In this document: one piece after another, positions 28,401-36,799 of the stretch
Layout: each line of letters starts with the position of its first letter
How positions within the stretch are numbered: position 1 is the first letter of the stretch
Translations under genes and position numbers: made by a program
Origin: Cliona cf. orientalis
Taxonomy: Eukaryota > Porifera > Demospongiae > Clionaida > Clionaidae
Direction of reading: 5' to 3'
Length of the DNA stretch: 64,000 nt
Assembly: GCA_963930775.1 (NCBI GenBank)
Contig: OZ005689.1
Span: 32,907,235 to 32,971,234 of the forward strand
Notes under the pieces: generated by a model
The model's input: only the letters and a program-made list of their open reading frames with translations
Databases searched by the model: none
What the model was told of the DNA's origin: nothing

Positions 28401-31019
28401 TTTCGAGTCATGCCCTTTGGCCTAACTAATGCCCCCAGTGTGTTTCAAAGGTTGATCCAACAAGTACTCATGGGTCTGAATCCTGACTCCGGGCCGAGCT
28501 TTGTTGCCGCTTATATCGACGACATCCTGGTCTTCTCCGACACCCTCAAAGATCATCTGAACCACTTACGCTTGGTCCTGGAACGTCTCAGAGAAGTCAA
28601 CCTAAAGCTCAAACCCACCAAGTGTAGCTTCGCACGAAAGGAAGTTGAGTATCTAGGTCACGTGCTCACTCCAGACGGTCTTAAGCCGAATCCTGCCCTG
28701 GTCAGTGCTGTGCGAGAGTTTCCTGTTCCTACATGCCTCAAGGAGTTAAGGAGATTTCTCGGACTCGCGTCGTACTACCGACGATTCATTCCAAAGTTTG
28801 CGAGCGTAGCACAACCTTTGCATCACTTGACTCGCAAGGATGTCCCCTTCGTGTGGACGGAAGTTGCTGCCGCTGCCTTCGAGGAGCTTAAGGAGAAATT
28901 GACTACATCTCCAGTCCTCGCTTACCCCTCTTTCGATCAAGATTTCATTCTCGAGACCGACGCTTCTATCAGTGGTCTTGGTGCAGTCTTAGCACAGGTC
29001 CAGTCAGACGGTAAAGCACATCCAATCGCTTACGCGAGCCGATCACTGTCCCCTCCCGAAAAGAACTACAGTGTGACAGAGTTGGAAACCCTTGCAGTAG
29101 TGTGGGCGATGTCACATTTCCACTACTATTTGTACGGACACAATGTCAAGGTTTATACTGACCACACAGCAGTCCGAGCAGTGCTGGATGCACCAAACCC
29201 TACAGGCAAACATGCCCGATGGTGGACGAGAGTTTACGGGAAGGGAGTGAACAATGTTCAGATTGTCTACCGAGCCGGCAAGGACAACAAGAGTGCTGAC
29301 GCCTTGTCGAGAGCCCCTCAGAGTTACACGCCATCTCCAGATGATTCGGAAGAGATTGTGCAAGTCTCAGCAGTGTCTGTCAAGGAAGTTGACGAGTTCA
29401 GTGAATTGCCGAAAGAACCTGACTGTAATCTTCTGAGCTTTCCTAATTCATTTGCCAAGGAACAGCAAAAGGATAAGATGCTGAACGAAATCTTCAAGTA
29501 CAAGAAAGATGGTACACTTCCGAGCGATCGCAAGAGAGCTCATACCATTGCAACTCAGGACAATCAGTTCGTAGTTGAGAGCGGAATACTGTACTATTTG
29601 GATCCAGAACAGCAGGGCCGAAAACGAGCTGTTGCCCCTCAGCACCTTCGAGAGAAAGTAATGAGAGAGACTCATGGAGGTCCCTTCTCTGGCCATTTCT
29701 CTGGCCAAAGACTCTACAAGGTCTTATCTCGAGTGTGGTGGTGGAAGGGAATGTATTCTGATGCAATGAATCATGCCAAGAATTGCCCTGAATGTGCATT
29801 TGCGACTGGTGGAGCCAGACCTGGACATCCACCCCTCAATCCAATCCCCGTACAGCGACCATTCCAGATCATCGGTACAGATGTGATGGACTTGCCAAGA
29901 ACCGAGCAAGGTAACAAGCATGTGCTCGTGTTTCAAGATTTTCTCACTAAATGGCCCCTAGTATTCCCTATGCCTGATCAGAAGACCGAGAGGATTGTGC
30001 AGATTCTCGTTGACGAAGTGGTGCCGTTCTTCGGGGTGCCTGAAGCTTTGCTTTCTGACAGAGGTACTAACTTTTTATCTCACCTGATGAAGGATGTGTG
30101 TAATCTCTTGGGAATAGAGAAGCTGAACACCACAGCCTATCACCCTCAATGTGATGGACTTACCGAGCGTTTTAATAGAACGCTGAAGACGATGTTAAGG
30201 AAGCACGCTGCCAGATACGGACCTCAGTGGGACAAATACCTACCACGCCTACTATGGGCATACCGCAACACCCCACACGAGTCCACGAAAGAGAAACCCT
30301 CGTTCCTCTTGTTTGGAGTTGATCTACAATCTCCTACTGAAGCTGCCTTCCTCCCACCTTCGAAACTCGAGCCTACTACTACTGAAGGATATCGAGAAGA
30401 ACTAATGCGATCACTCGCCTGTGCTCGTACTCTAGCAGCTGAGAATATCCGTGTTGCCCAAACAAAGTACAAGAAGTACTACGACAAGCACGCAAAGGTG
30501 ATTTCATATTCAATTGGTGAATGGATTCTAATAAGATTCCCTCAGGACGAGACTGGGAAGAGCCGCAAGCTCTCCAGACCCTGGCATGGGCCATATCGGA
30601 TTACTGCGCTTACTCAGACAGACGTCACAGCAGTGAAAGTGTACTACCCTAAGGAAGGTACTATTCAGGTTCATATGAATAGAGTCGTCAAGTGCCCCCC
30701 AGGATTTCCGCCTGGCTACTTTTGGTATGGCAACAAGAGACGTGGCCCCGGTCGTCCTCCTAAATGGATCGACAAACTAGTGAAGAAGTCCACTACTCCA
30801 GAAGAAGTCAGTGACGACTCTGATGACGAGCAGTTGTCTGACGCAGATGAAGAGAATTCAGATGCTAATCCACAAGTTGAATCTGAACCAGAAAACGAAT
30901 CGAATGAACTTGAATCATCTCCTACCATTCAGACTCCACCCCCTACTCGTACTCGTACTCGTACCAGGACGGTGAAACCACCCGATAGGCTCATGGAGAT
31001 ACGCTCGGGGTCGAGCTAA
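25479..31019 (+). CDS. Gypsy Gag-Pol polyprotein (1846 aa)
   Basis: Gag carries a SAP-like helix pair (about residues 37-70, SAHLKQIAESLGLPTTG), a coiled coil (about 120-220) and a retrotransposon gag domain (about 250-400). The CCHC zinc knuckle CDFCRKPGHWKRDC is near 465. The aspartic protease is near 565 (IIDSGADITIMG). RT shows LDLASGFWQI and the catalytic YIDDILVFS near 1012. RNase H starts with ETDASISGLGAVL near 1159. Integrase has an HHCC finger (about 1398-1435), then D in IIGTDVMDLP (about 1465), D in LLSDRGTNF (about 1525) and E in GLTERFNRTLK (about 1560), and a chromatin-side C-terminus with HGPYRI (about 1702). An AT-hook-like RRGPGRPPKW follows near 1758, then an acidic tail. 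Gag and Pol are in one frame with no shift or stop codon between them. No lesion was found. Confidence 0.95.
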   Translation: MSESDHEAEEGSRAGKEHGDLVDTAPRGRLLPLNSRRLTSAHLKQIAESLGLPTTGSSDEIRQLIEGKLQESRDVRNIQVVVDETPTISLKLSLMDEDGVFLESTPIVKPVKEMGEDLTLRLTEAEQKNAELQVELAETREQLTKQQEETARLTEEMSSTSTADEVRKLKDELKQEREKAKRAWRMSCAQVAEQESLLAKREDEIVELQERLRACMRDAPPRSHSSGSESEPVGHGDPPPTVRTEPAKRRGKAPPVDMFTGEDAEVRFEDWLPSLKRAADWNGWSADEQLIQLAGHLRGRAWQEWLLLEEEEKATFTRAIQVLKEALGPGSKILAAQDFRHTTQEETESVSSFVRRLERTFRVAYGADKLSAETRAAFLYGQLQEGLKHNLMNSPNVSGALTYKELVMAAKNEERRQSELKKRRQYQNPPKATTSSAATTKTNPASAGTNQSKPPNSGRSSKFCDFCRKPGHWKRDCRQRIKSESTGGGSHASKSTNPTNKASTKTVQTSSPPDTETESEIQDPMSLLYSSSDESDSIRAVRVQDEGSRPHYAEVLVQGVLSQGIIDSGADITIMGASLFQKVAAANRIKKRDFHKPDKVPHTYDQRTFILHGYLNLDVAFGDKTIGTRVYVKMDAHDELLLSEGVCRQLGIISYHPDVKVRSGPQHKVNNEEQPATVPTIRVHLLQSVRVPAGRSAVVPVQLKGGNLNRQPMLMERDPAIEESIGLRLEDALLQPSEDGIAHLRLSNSSGFTSVLSEGTLVGEAVEAAVIPPSQKRENSEPMYPVSDVKKISTMSESERKREVLKLLEEPDLPEPEKKLLCDFLVENHLAFSLEKGERGETDLIHMEIDTGDATPKKQSVRRMPYAARSEIARQLKEMQENGVIQASKSPWSSPVVLVQKKDGSLRFCIDYRELNSVTKADTFPLPRIDDLLDQLGKAKYFSTLDLASGFWQIRMHPQSQEKTAFSTPQGLYEFRVMPFGLTNAPSVFQRLIQQVLMGLNPDSGPSFVAAYIDDILVFSDTLKDHLNHLRLVLERLREVNLKLKPTKCSFARKEVEYLGHVLTPDGLKPNPALVSAVREFPVPTCLKELRRFLGLASYYRRFIPKFASVAQPLHHLTRKDVPFVWTEVAAAAFEELKEKLTTSPVLAYPSFDQDFILETDASISGLGAVLAQVQSDGKAHPIAYASRSLSPPEKNYSVTELETLAVVWAMSHFHYYLYGHNVKVYTDHTAVRAVLDAPNPTGKHARWWTRVYGKGVNNVQIVYRAGKDNKSADALSRAPQSYTPSPDDSEEIVQVSAVSVKEVDEFSELPKEPDCNLLSFPNSFAKEQQKDKMLNEIFKYKKDGTLPSDRKRAHTIATQDNQFVVESGILYYLDPEQQGRKRAVAPQHLREKVMRETHGGPFSGHFSGQRLYKVLSRVWWWKGMYSDAMNHAKNCPECAFATGGARPGHPPLNPIPVQRPFQIIGTDVMDLPRTEQGNKHVLVFQDFLTKWPLVFPMPDQKTERIVQILVDEVVPFFGVPEALLSDRGTNFLSHLMKDVCNLLGIEKLNTTAYHPQCDGLTERFNRTLKTMLRKHAARYGPQWDKYLPRLLWAYRNTPHESTKEKPSFLLFGVDLQSPTEAAFLPPSKLEPTTTEGYREELMRSLACARTLAAENIRVAQTKYKKYYDKHAKVISYSIGEWILIRFPQDETGKSRKLSRPWHGPYRITALTQTDVTAVKVYYPKEGTIQVHMNRVVKCPPGFPPGYFWYGNKRRGPGRPPKWIDKLVKKSTTPEEVSDDSDDEQLSDADEENSDANPQVESEPENESNELESSPTIQTPPPTRTRTRTRTVKPPDRLMEIRSGSS

Positions 31020-31022
31020 GTC

Positions 31023-31035
31023 AGTGCGGGGGGTG
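31023..31035 (+). other. polypurine tract
   Basis: AGTGCGGGGGGTG directly precedes the 3' LTR and is the likely plus-strand primer. It starts just after the Gag-Pol stop codon. Confidence 0.6.
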
Positions 31036-31180
31036 TGTAAGAGAGTTGAACTTTGAACTAATTAACTTGAACTTAATAATGTGTAATAATTATGCCATTG
31101 ATTCTATATGTTATGTAATGTGTGTAATGCGCATGTGCAGAATAATAATAAGTCAAAATCTAAGAAAGGGCCACGTTACA
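31036..31180 (+). repeat. 3' LTR (145 bp)
   Basis: This is identical by eye to 25053-25197. GGTA follows at 31181. Confidence 0.9.
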
Positions 31181-31459
31181 GGTATGATGGAGTCTCAGGA
31201 TGGACTTTCAAGGGTCATCAAGTTAAGGGTACAAGTGTGGCAATCGTGATGATCCACTGGACAAAGGCTTTCTAGGAAGATCCAGGAAAATGAAAGGGCA
31301 CGCTTATACAACTGGTTGTAAAGAAGGTGAAGAATGTAAAGGTGGGCAGTAACTAGCTTAGCACTGGCTAGGCCTGCTGTCACTAATTAGGACTAGTGGA
31401 CTACTCTACTTTACCGCTAAGTACGAAGCATACTCCAGGGCCCCCTCCAGTGTATACTA

Positions 31460-31682
31460 CCGTATCTGATCTAATTAATGTGCCATGAAAAAATAATTAC
31501 GAGTGCTGGGTGGCGCGCCATTAGAGCCCGAAAATTATCCTTCGCGACCAGGTGGTGCGCAAAATTTGTACACAAAAGTATAGGGACGCGTGGGTGGGCG
31601 CATTTAAATAGAGCATGAAAATTGCACTTCAGGCCAAGGTGGCGCATCTATTAGAGAGGCGCGTTAATTAGATCGTATACGG
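31460..31682. repeat. MITE-E (223 bp), CCGTA-tipped
   Basis: CCGTATCTGATCTAATTAAT at the left pairs with TTAATTAGATCGTATACGG at the right. TACTA at 31455-31459 is repeated at 31683-31687. The interior contains repeated GGTGGCGC and ATTAGAGC boxes. A fragment of the same family is at 39905-39990. Confidence 0.75.
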
Positions 31683-31689
31683 TACTAGC

Positions 31690-32160
31690 AGTACACTTCG
31701 TGCGTAAACATCCTTACTTAGCTCAAATTATCTAAAGAAGTGAAAATCTGAGTGAAAAATTAATGGAGCCTGTCACGATATTAAAATTTGGACCCCTCTT
31801 TTTTGTTCCCCCGGTCCATATACATGTAATTATTTCGATATGCTTGGACTCCCCGGGCTTCATATTTCCACAATATATGGACCCTCATGCATGTTATCAA
31901 CTATAGCAGATTTAGAAGGGTCAGGGGCTGGGTTCTGGGTATAAAATTAATGGTCAGCAGGGTTAGTTTCCAGGGTCTGTATGGCAGGGTTAGTCTTCAG
32001 GGTCTGGATGGGGGTCCGAATATTTCGGGGGTCCAAATATCACATGACAAGCCACATGCATGTAGGGGGTGTGTTGTGCACTAATTTTATAGCTAGTTAC
32101 TATGTATTGGGATTACAAAAGTTTGAACTGAAAGACACTGGTGACAGCATTGAAGCAAAA
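31690..32160. other. no gene seen
   Basis: This is A/T-rich intergenic sequence with several GGGTCTGGATG-like short direct repeats (31920-32035). I found no coding or RNA gene. Confidence 0.5.
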
Positions 32161-32164
32161 GTTA

Positions 32165-32437
32165 GGCCACTCCAAATAAATTTCCTGTTTCCCGTCCACT
32201 GCCCGCATCCTTTTCTGGCATGTCACGAACTTTTCCATTATTAATGCTTTTGCATGTATGCAATATCCGCATTTACTTTTGTACATGTAGTATACTTGCC
32301 TCAAGTGAGTGATAATCAATTAGTTTAAGTGTTTCCTGTAGGCCTTGCTACTATGCAAATAATGGAATTTACCGCCCGCCCACATACTACATTAGTTGTT
32401 TCCAGGACGGGTAACAGGAAATTTATTTGGAGTGGCC
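32165..32437. repeat. MITE-F (273 bp), PIF/Harbinger-like
   Basis: GGCCACTCCAAATAAATTTC near the left end and GAAATTTATTTGGAGTGGCC near the right end are perfect inverted repeats that continue for about 35 bp. TTA is present on both sides (32162-32164 and 32438-32440). A TTA duplication with a GGCC-type tip is what PIF/Harbinger elements make. It is non-coding. Confidence 0.75.
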
Positions 32438-32440
32438 TTA

Positions 32441-33185
32441 GCAAACAGGTAGCCCACAAGGTCTAATATTGCTGATGCAAGCAAACGACCCAGAGGTCTC
32501 CAACCGAGAGAAGACTATCATTTTGAATGTCGCAAAAGACTTTTGAGGGTGATTCAGTTCAGCGATGCTGTAGCCACGTACATTCTGTAGGAGTTTCACA
32601 AGATAGAAATCCATGTTTGATGTTTACTGCTACTGAAAAGAAATCAGTGTCTAATTGTACAAAGAAAGGCAAGGATTTAAAGTCGATGCACAATTTTATG
32701 GTCCATTGAACGAAATCAGCAAAACTGTGGACCTGTGACTACCATGGTTCTTCATAAATGTAGCTGACCATGTTTGAAGTCCTTAGAGCTGGCGATGGAG
32801 GTTGATTCACCGTGGCGAGCAAGAATGAAATTTTAGAGGGCACGCGAAAGCACCAATCGGCCGAGTCCTAGTAGAGGACCTCACTTCACTCAGAATTAGG
32901 AATCGTAATCGTTATGTACAGAGATCCTAATTAGATTATTGGTGCGTGGTTATGATGCAATCATGTGCGCATATAATATTATAATATACACGGTATGAAT
33001 AGCAGGGTCTGGGGGATTTGGGGATGAGTTGCCAATAGTAGCAGGGTTAGTCTCTAGAGTTTGTTAATGAAAGGGATAAAAAATGATTGGTAGCAGAAAC
33101 AACAGCGGTGGTGTAGAAAGTAGAGGGTTCAAGTCTCGCTTTATACATGTACTTTGATATTTTTTCGAAATTTTTGTAGGATCTC
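32441..33185. other. no gene seen
   Basis: Unique-looking sequence. Short open frames here show no family resemblance and no splice context. Confidence 0.5.
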
Positions 33186-33189
33186 TGTA

Positions 33190-35420
33190 CACGAGATCCG
33201 TTCTGAATTGTAAGCCAAACCAGATGCAAGAAGTTGTAAATTCTGCGGATGGATGATGATCAGCACTTTTAACATAATGCAAATAGTCATACTTCTGTGT
33301 TCCATCGACTGGCGATGTGGTTGAGGTGTGCTCTGTACATACGAGTGTGAGCATTTCACATATAATGGCCAACTTCATAGATTTTCCACGCTTAATTCTA
33401 CACACAGTCTCTGAAGTCCCACACTTGATCAGTACTTTTATCTTCATGCCAATAGTCATACTCCTGTGTTCCATCGATTGGCAATGTGGTTGAAGTGTGT
33501 TCTGAGTGTGAGCATTTCACATACTGTACATACTGTACATCTGTAATGGCCAATTGTACACATTTCATAAATTTTCCACTCTCAATTCTGCACACATCAT
33601 CTCTGAAGTCCCACACTTGATCAATACTTTTAATTTCATGCCAATAGTGATACTCCTGTGTTCCATTGACTGGCGACGTGGTTGAAGTGTGTTCCGTACA
33701 TACGAGTGTGAGTATTTCATATACTGTACATTCGTAATGGCCAACTGTACACATTTACTAGATTTTTTGCTCTCACTTCTACACATATCTCTGAAGTCCC
33801 ACACTTGATCAGTACTTTTAATTTCATGCCAATAGTCACACTTCTGTGTTCCATCAACTGGCGACGTGGTTGAAGTGTGTTCCGTACATACGAGTGTGAG
33901 TATTTCACTTACTGTACGTTTGTAATGGCCAACTGTACACATTTAATAGATTTTTTGCTCTCACTTCTACCTACACATGAAGTCCCACACTTGATCAGTA
34001 CTTTTAATTTCATGCCAATAGTGATACTCCTGTGTTCCATCGACTGGCAATGTGGTTGAAGTGTGTTCTGTACATACGAGTGTGAGCATTTCACATACTG
34101 TACATCTGTAATGGCCAATTGTACACATTTCATAAAGTTTCCACTCTCAATTCTGCACACATCATCTCTGAAGTCCCATACTTGATCAGTACTTTTAATT
34201 TCATGCCAATAGTGATACTCCTGTGTTCCATCGACTGGCGATGTGGTTGAAGTGTGTTCTGTACATACGAGTGTGAGCATTTCACATACTGTACATCTGT
34301 AATGGCCAATTGTACACATTTCATAAAGTTTCCACTCTCAATTCTGCACACATCATCTCTGAAGTCCCATACTTGATCAGTACTTTTAATTTCACGCCAA
34401 TAGTCACACTTCTGTGTTCCATCGACTGGCGATGTGGTTGAAGTGTGTTCCGTGCATATGAGTGTGAGCATTTCACATACTGTACATATGTAATGGCCAA
34501 TTGTACACATTTCATAAATTTTCCACTCTCAATTCTGCACACATCATCTCTGAAGTCCCATACTTGATCAGTACTTTTAATTTCACGCCAATAGTCACAC
34601 TTCTGTGTTCCATCGACTGGCGATGTGGTTGAAGTGTGTTCCGTGCATATGAGTGTGAGCATTTCACATACTGTACATATGTAATGGCCAATTGTACACA
34701 TTTCATAAATTTTCCACTCTCAATTTTGCACACATCTCTGAAGTCCCATACTTGATCAGTACTTTTCCAATAGTGATACCTCTGTGTTCCATCAACTGGC
34801 GACGTGGTTGAAGTGTGTTCCGTACATACGAGTGTGAGTATATTTCGCTTACTGTACATTTGTAATGGCCAACTGTACACATTTAATAGATTATTTGCTC
34901 TCACTTCTGCACATGAAGTCCCACACTTGATCAGTACTTTTAATTTCATGCCAATAGTGATACTACTGTGTTCCATCGACTGGCTATGTGGTTGAAGTGT
35001 GTTCCATACATACGAGTGTGAGCATTTCACATACTGTACATCTGTACTGGCCAATTGTACACATTTCATAAAGTTTCCACTCTCAATTCTGCACACATCA
35101 TCTCTGAAGTCCCACACTTGATCAGTACTTTCAATTTCATGCCAATAGTGGTACTCCTGTTCCATCGACTGGCGACGTGGTTGAAGTGTGTTCCGTACAT
35201 ACGAGTGTGAGCATTTCACATACTGTATATCTGTAATGGCCAATTGTATACATTTCATAGATTCTCTGCTCTCAATTGTACACACATCTCTGAAGTCTCA
35301 CACTTGAACAGTACTTTTAACATCATATCAATAATCATACTTCTGTGTTCCATCGACTGGCGATGTGGTTGAAGTGTGTTCCGTACATACGAGTGTGACA
35401 TACTGTACATCTATAATATT
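33190..35420. repeat. ~190-bp satellite array, about 12 units
   Basis: Successive GAAGTCCCACACTTGATCAG boxes are at 33413, 33605, 33793, 33979, 34170, 34361, 34552, 34740, 34915, 35105 and 35292. The spacings are 175-193 bp, with 191 repeated three times in the middle. Two unit types differ before this box (TTTCCACTCTCAATTCTGCA versus TTTTTGCTCTCACTTCT). The minus strand is open over long parts, because each unit lacks stops in two frames, but the unit length is not a multiple of three. I take it as a tandem repeat and not a gene. Confidence 0.9.
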
Positions 35421-35424
35421 ACAT

Positions 35425-36240
35425 CTATGGCTAACTATACACATTATGTTTGCTCATGTTTGAATTTTTAGGGTAGTATAATAATTATAGTGCACATTAT
35501 TAAATTTTATTTATTTATTTATTATTTGCAAAACACACCACAATAGGTGCTGCAGTATTGTAGTTAATAGTAAATTATATGTTAGGATGCTTCAGTCTGG
35601 AGCGAGTCCTAGCTGCTATCGGTGTCCAAACTCTAGAATTGCCTTTGTGTAAAACAAGACCAGGTGCATCAGTAACAGCATGACTCAAACTTGAGCTCAT
35701 CCAGGTCTGTTAAGTCTTCAACAGATAATACACACCTCTTACAGTAATAGCTAACACGATTGACACATCATATTGGATGATAATATTATGGTACATGAAT
35801 AACTCTAAAAGCTGAGTATCACTGGAGTAGAGTATATCATGTGAGAGTATTGTTGGTTGACAAATGGTGCACATTCTCAACTGGCTAAACATCACTGATT
35901 ACTATTATGACTCATAACTAAGCATGAAACCATACAGTAAACATGGATACTGAGGTATTGTAGAATTATACTTGAGAAATACCAGTATTAAGGTGAGTAG
36001 ATAGTGAATTATTTTGTCAAAGGTATAGTAGTAAGCTAGCATACAATCAATTATTCTTGTCTCGCATTAATTTTATTTTGATTTTCATAGCATTATAATC
36101 ATCGTCTTATATAAATGAACACAAACATGCTCATGAACTTAATTAATTCCATCAATCCTCATACCCTTGATCACCAGGATAATGCAGAGAGTTAATAATC
36201 ATGTTATAACAATTATTATTGATGAATTGTAAGCATGCGC
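35425..36240. other. no gene seen
   Basis: A/T-rich sequence with ATTT runs at 35495-35525. No coding signal was found. Confidence 0.5.
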
Positions 36241-36253
36241 AATGTGTCAGATC

Positions 36254-36286
36254 TTTCCCGCGCGCGCTCTTTCTTTTGCGCCAAAA
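36254..36286 (+). promoter_or_regulatory. two E2F-like sites
   Basis: TTTCCCGCGC (36254-36263) and the near-palindromic TTTTGCGCCAAAA (36274-36286) both fit the E2F consensus TTTSSCGC. They lie about 75-105 bp ahead of the candidate start codon at 36361. This is a sequence match only. Confidence 0.45.
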
Positions 36287-36360
36287 TTTAATGAGGTACG
36301 ATACCCGCGGTGTGCAGCAAGGCTAAAGAAGAGCCTCGGAGCAGGTCCCTGCTCGGAGCC

Positions 36361-36680
36361 ATGGCCACTCTGACTGATATGGAAGTTGGCGTGCCTATCG
36401 GGCAAAAAACTGTCCTGGTAGTTTTTAAGAATAGAAGGCGGCCCATATCCTTCCAAGGATCTACTGACCCTCAAACGGAGAAGAGGAATCTTTTGGCTGC
36501 CGTTGAAAGCATCTTCTTGGATGTGATTAGCTCTGGGGAAGGAACTTCCGGGGTCGGGGGTAGAGATTACTTTCTGCAAACCGAAAATGCGGAATGTGGT
36601 AGTATCGAGATAATGGGACACGTTGAGGACCATGAAACAGTCTTCCTCGAAACTTGTTCCAGTGATCCTGGAAAAGCTCA
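36361..36680 (+). CDS. candidate first exon, PB1-like N-terminal module
   Basis: The frame gives MATLTDMEVGVPIGQKTVLV, VFKNRRRPISFQGSTDPQTE, KRNLLAAVESIFLDVI and DYFLQTENAECGSIEIMGHV. It then runs to a clean donor (CAG|GTCAGT at 36681). The pattern of a beta-strand opening, a helix and an F-L-Q-x-E strand is like the N-terminal modules at 21040-21241 and 56265-56534. I remember such modules at the start of sponge multi-copy proteins. The following exon is not recognised. E2F-like sites upstream make it a plausible true gene start. Confidence 0.45.
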
Positions 36681-36799
36681 GGTCAGTATCAACTGTTTAT
36701 ATCGTTTGTCCCTAGAAACGCATGGGGTACATGTATGTGCTCTGTCATCCATAGTTACTTGTGGGGTTCTGATTTGTCTGTATACTCAAATCGGGTAAC

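Larger units (their letters stand above)
25053..31180 (+). mobile_element. Gypsy (Ty3-like) LTR retrotransposon, apparently intact (6128 bp)
   Basis: Two LTRs of 145 bp enclose one uninterrupted Gag-Pol frame. A 4-bp target duplication, a primer-site candidate and a polypurine tract are also present. I can see no difference between the LTRs, so insertion was recent. The domain order protease-RT-RNase H-integrase is that of Gypsy. No envelope gene follows. Confidence 0.95.

Noticed and set aside
25053..31180. Envelope gene or endogenous retrovirus
   Set aside because: Gag-Pol ends 16 bp before the 3' LTR. There is no room for an envelope gene, so it is a plain Gypsy retrotransposon.
33064..35285. 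Long minus-strand open frames as a repeat-protein gene
   Set aside because: The unit length (mostly 186-193 bp) is not a multiple of three and frames alternate between units. A gene is not supported without transcripts.
36247..36633. Minus-strand 128-codon frame opposite the 36361 exon
   Set aside because: It is an antisense shadow. The plus-strand frame has better start, donor and family resemblance.
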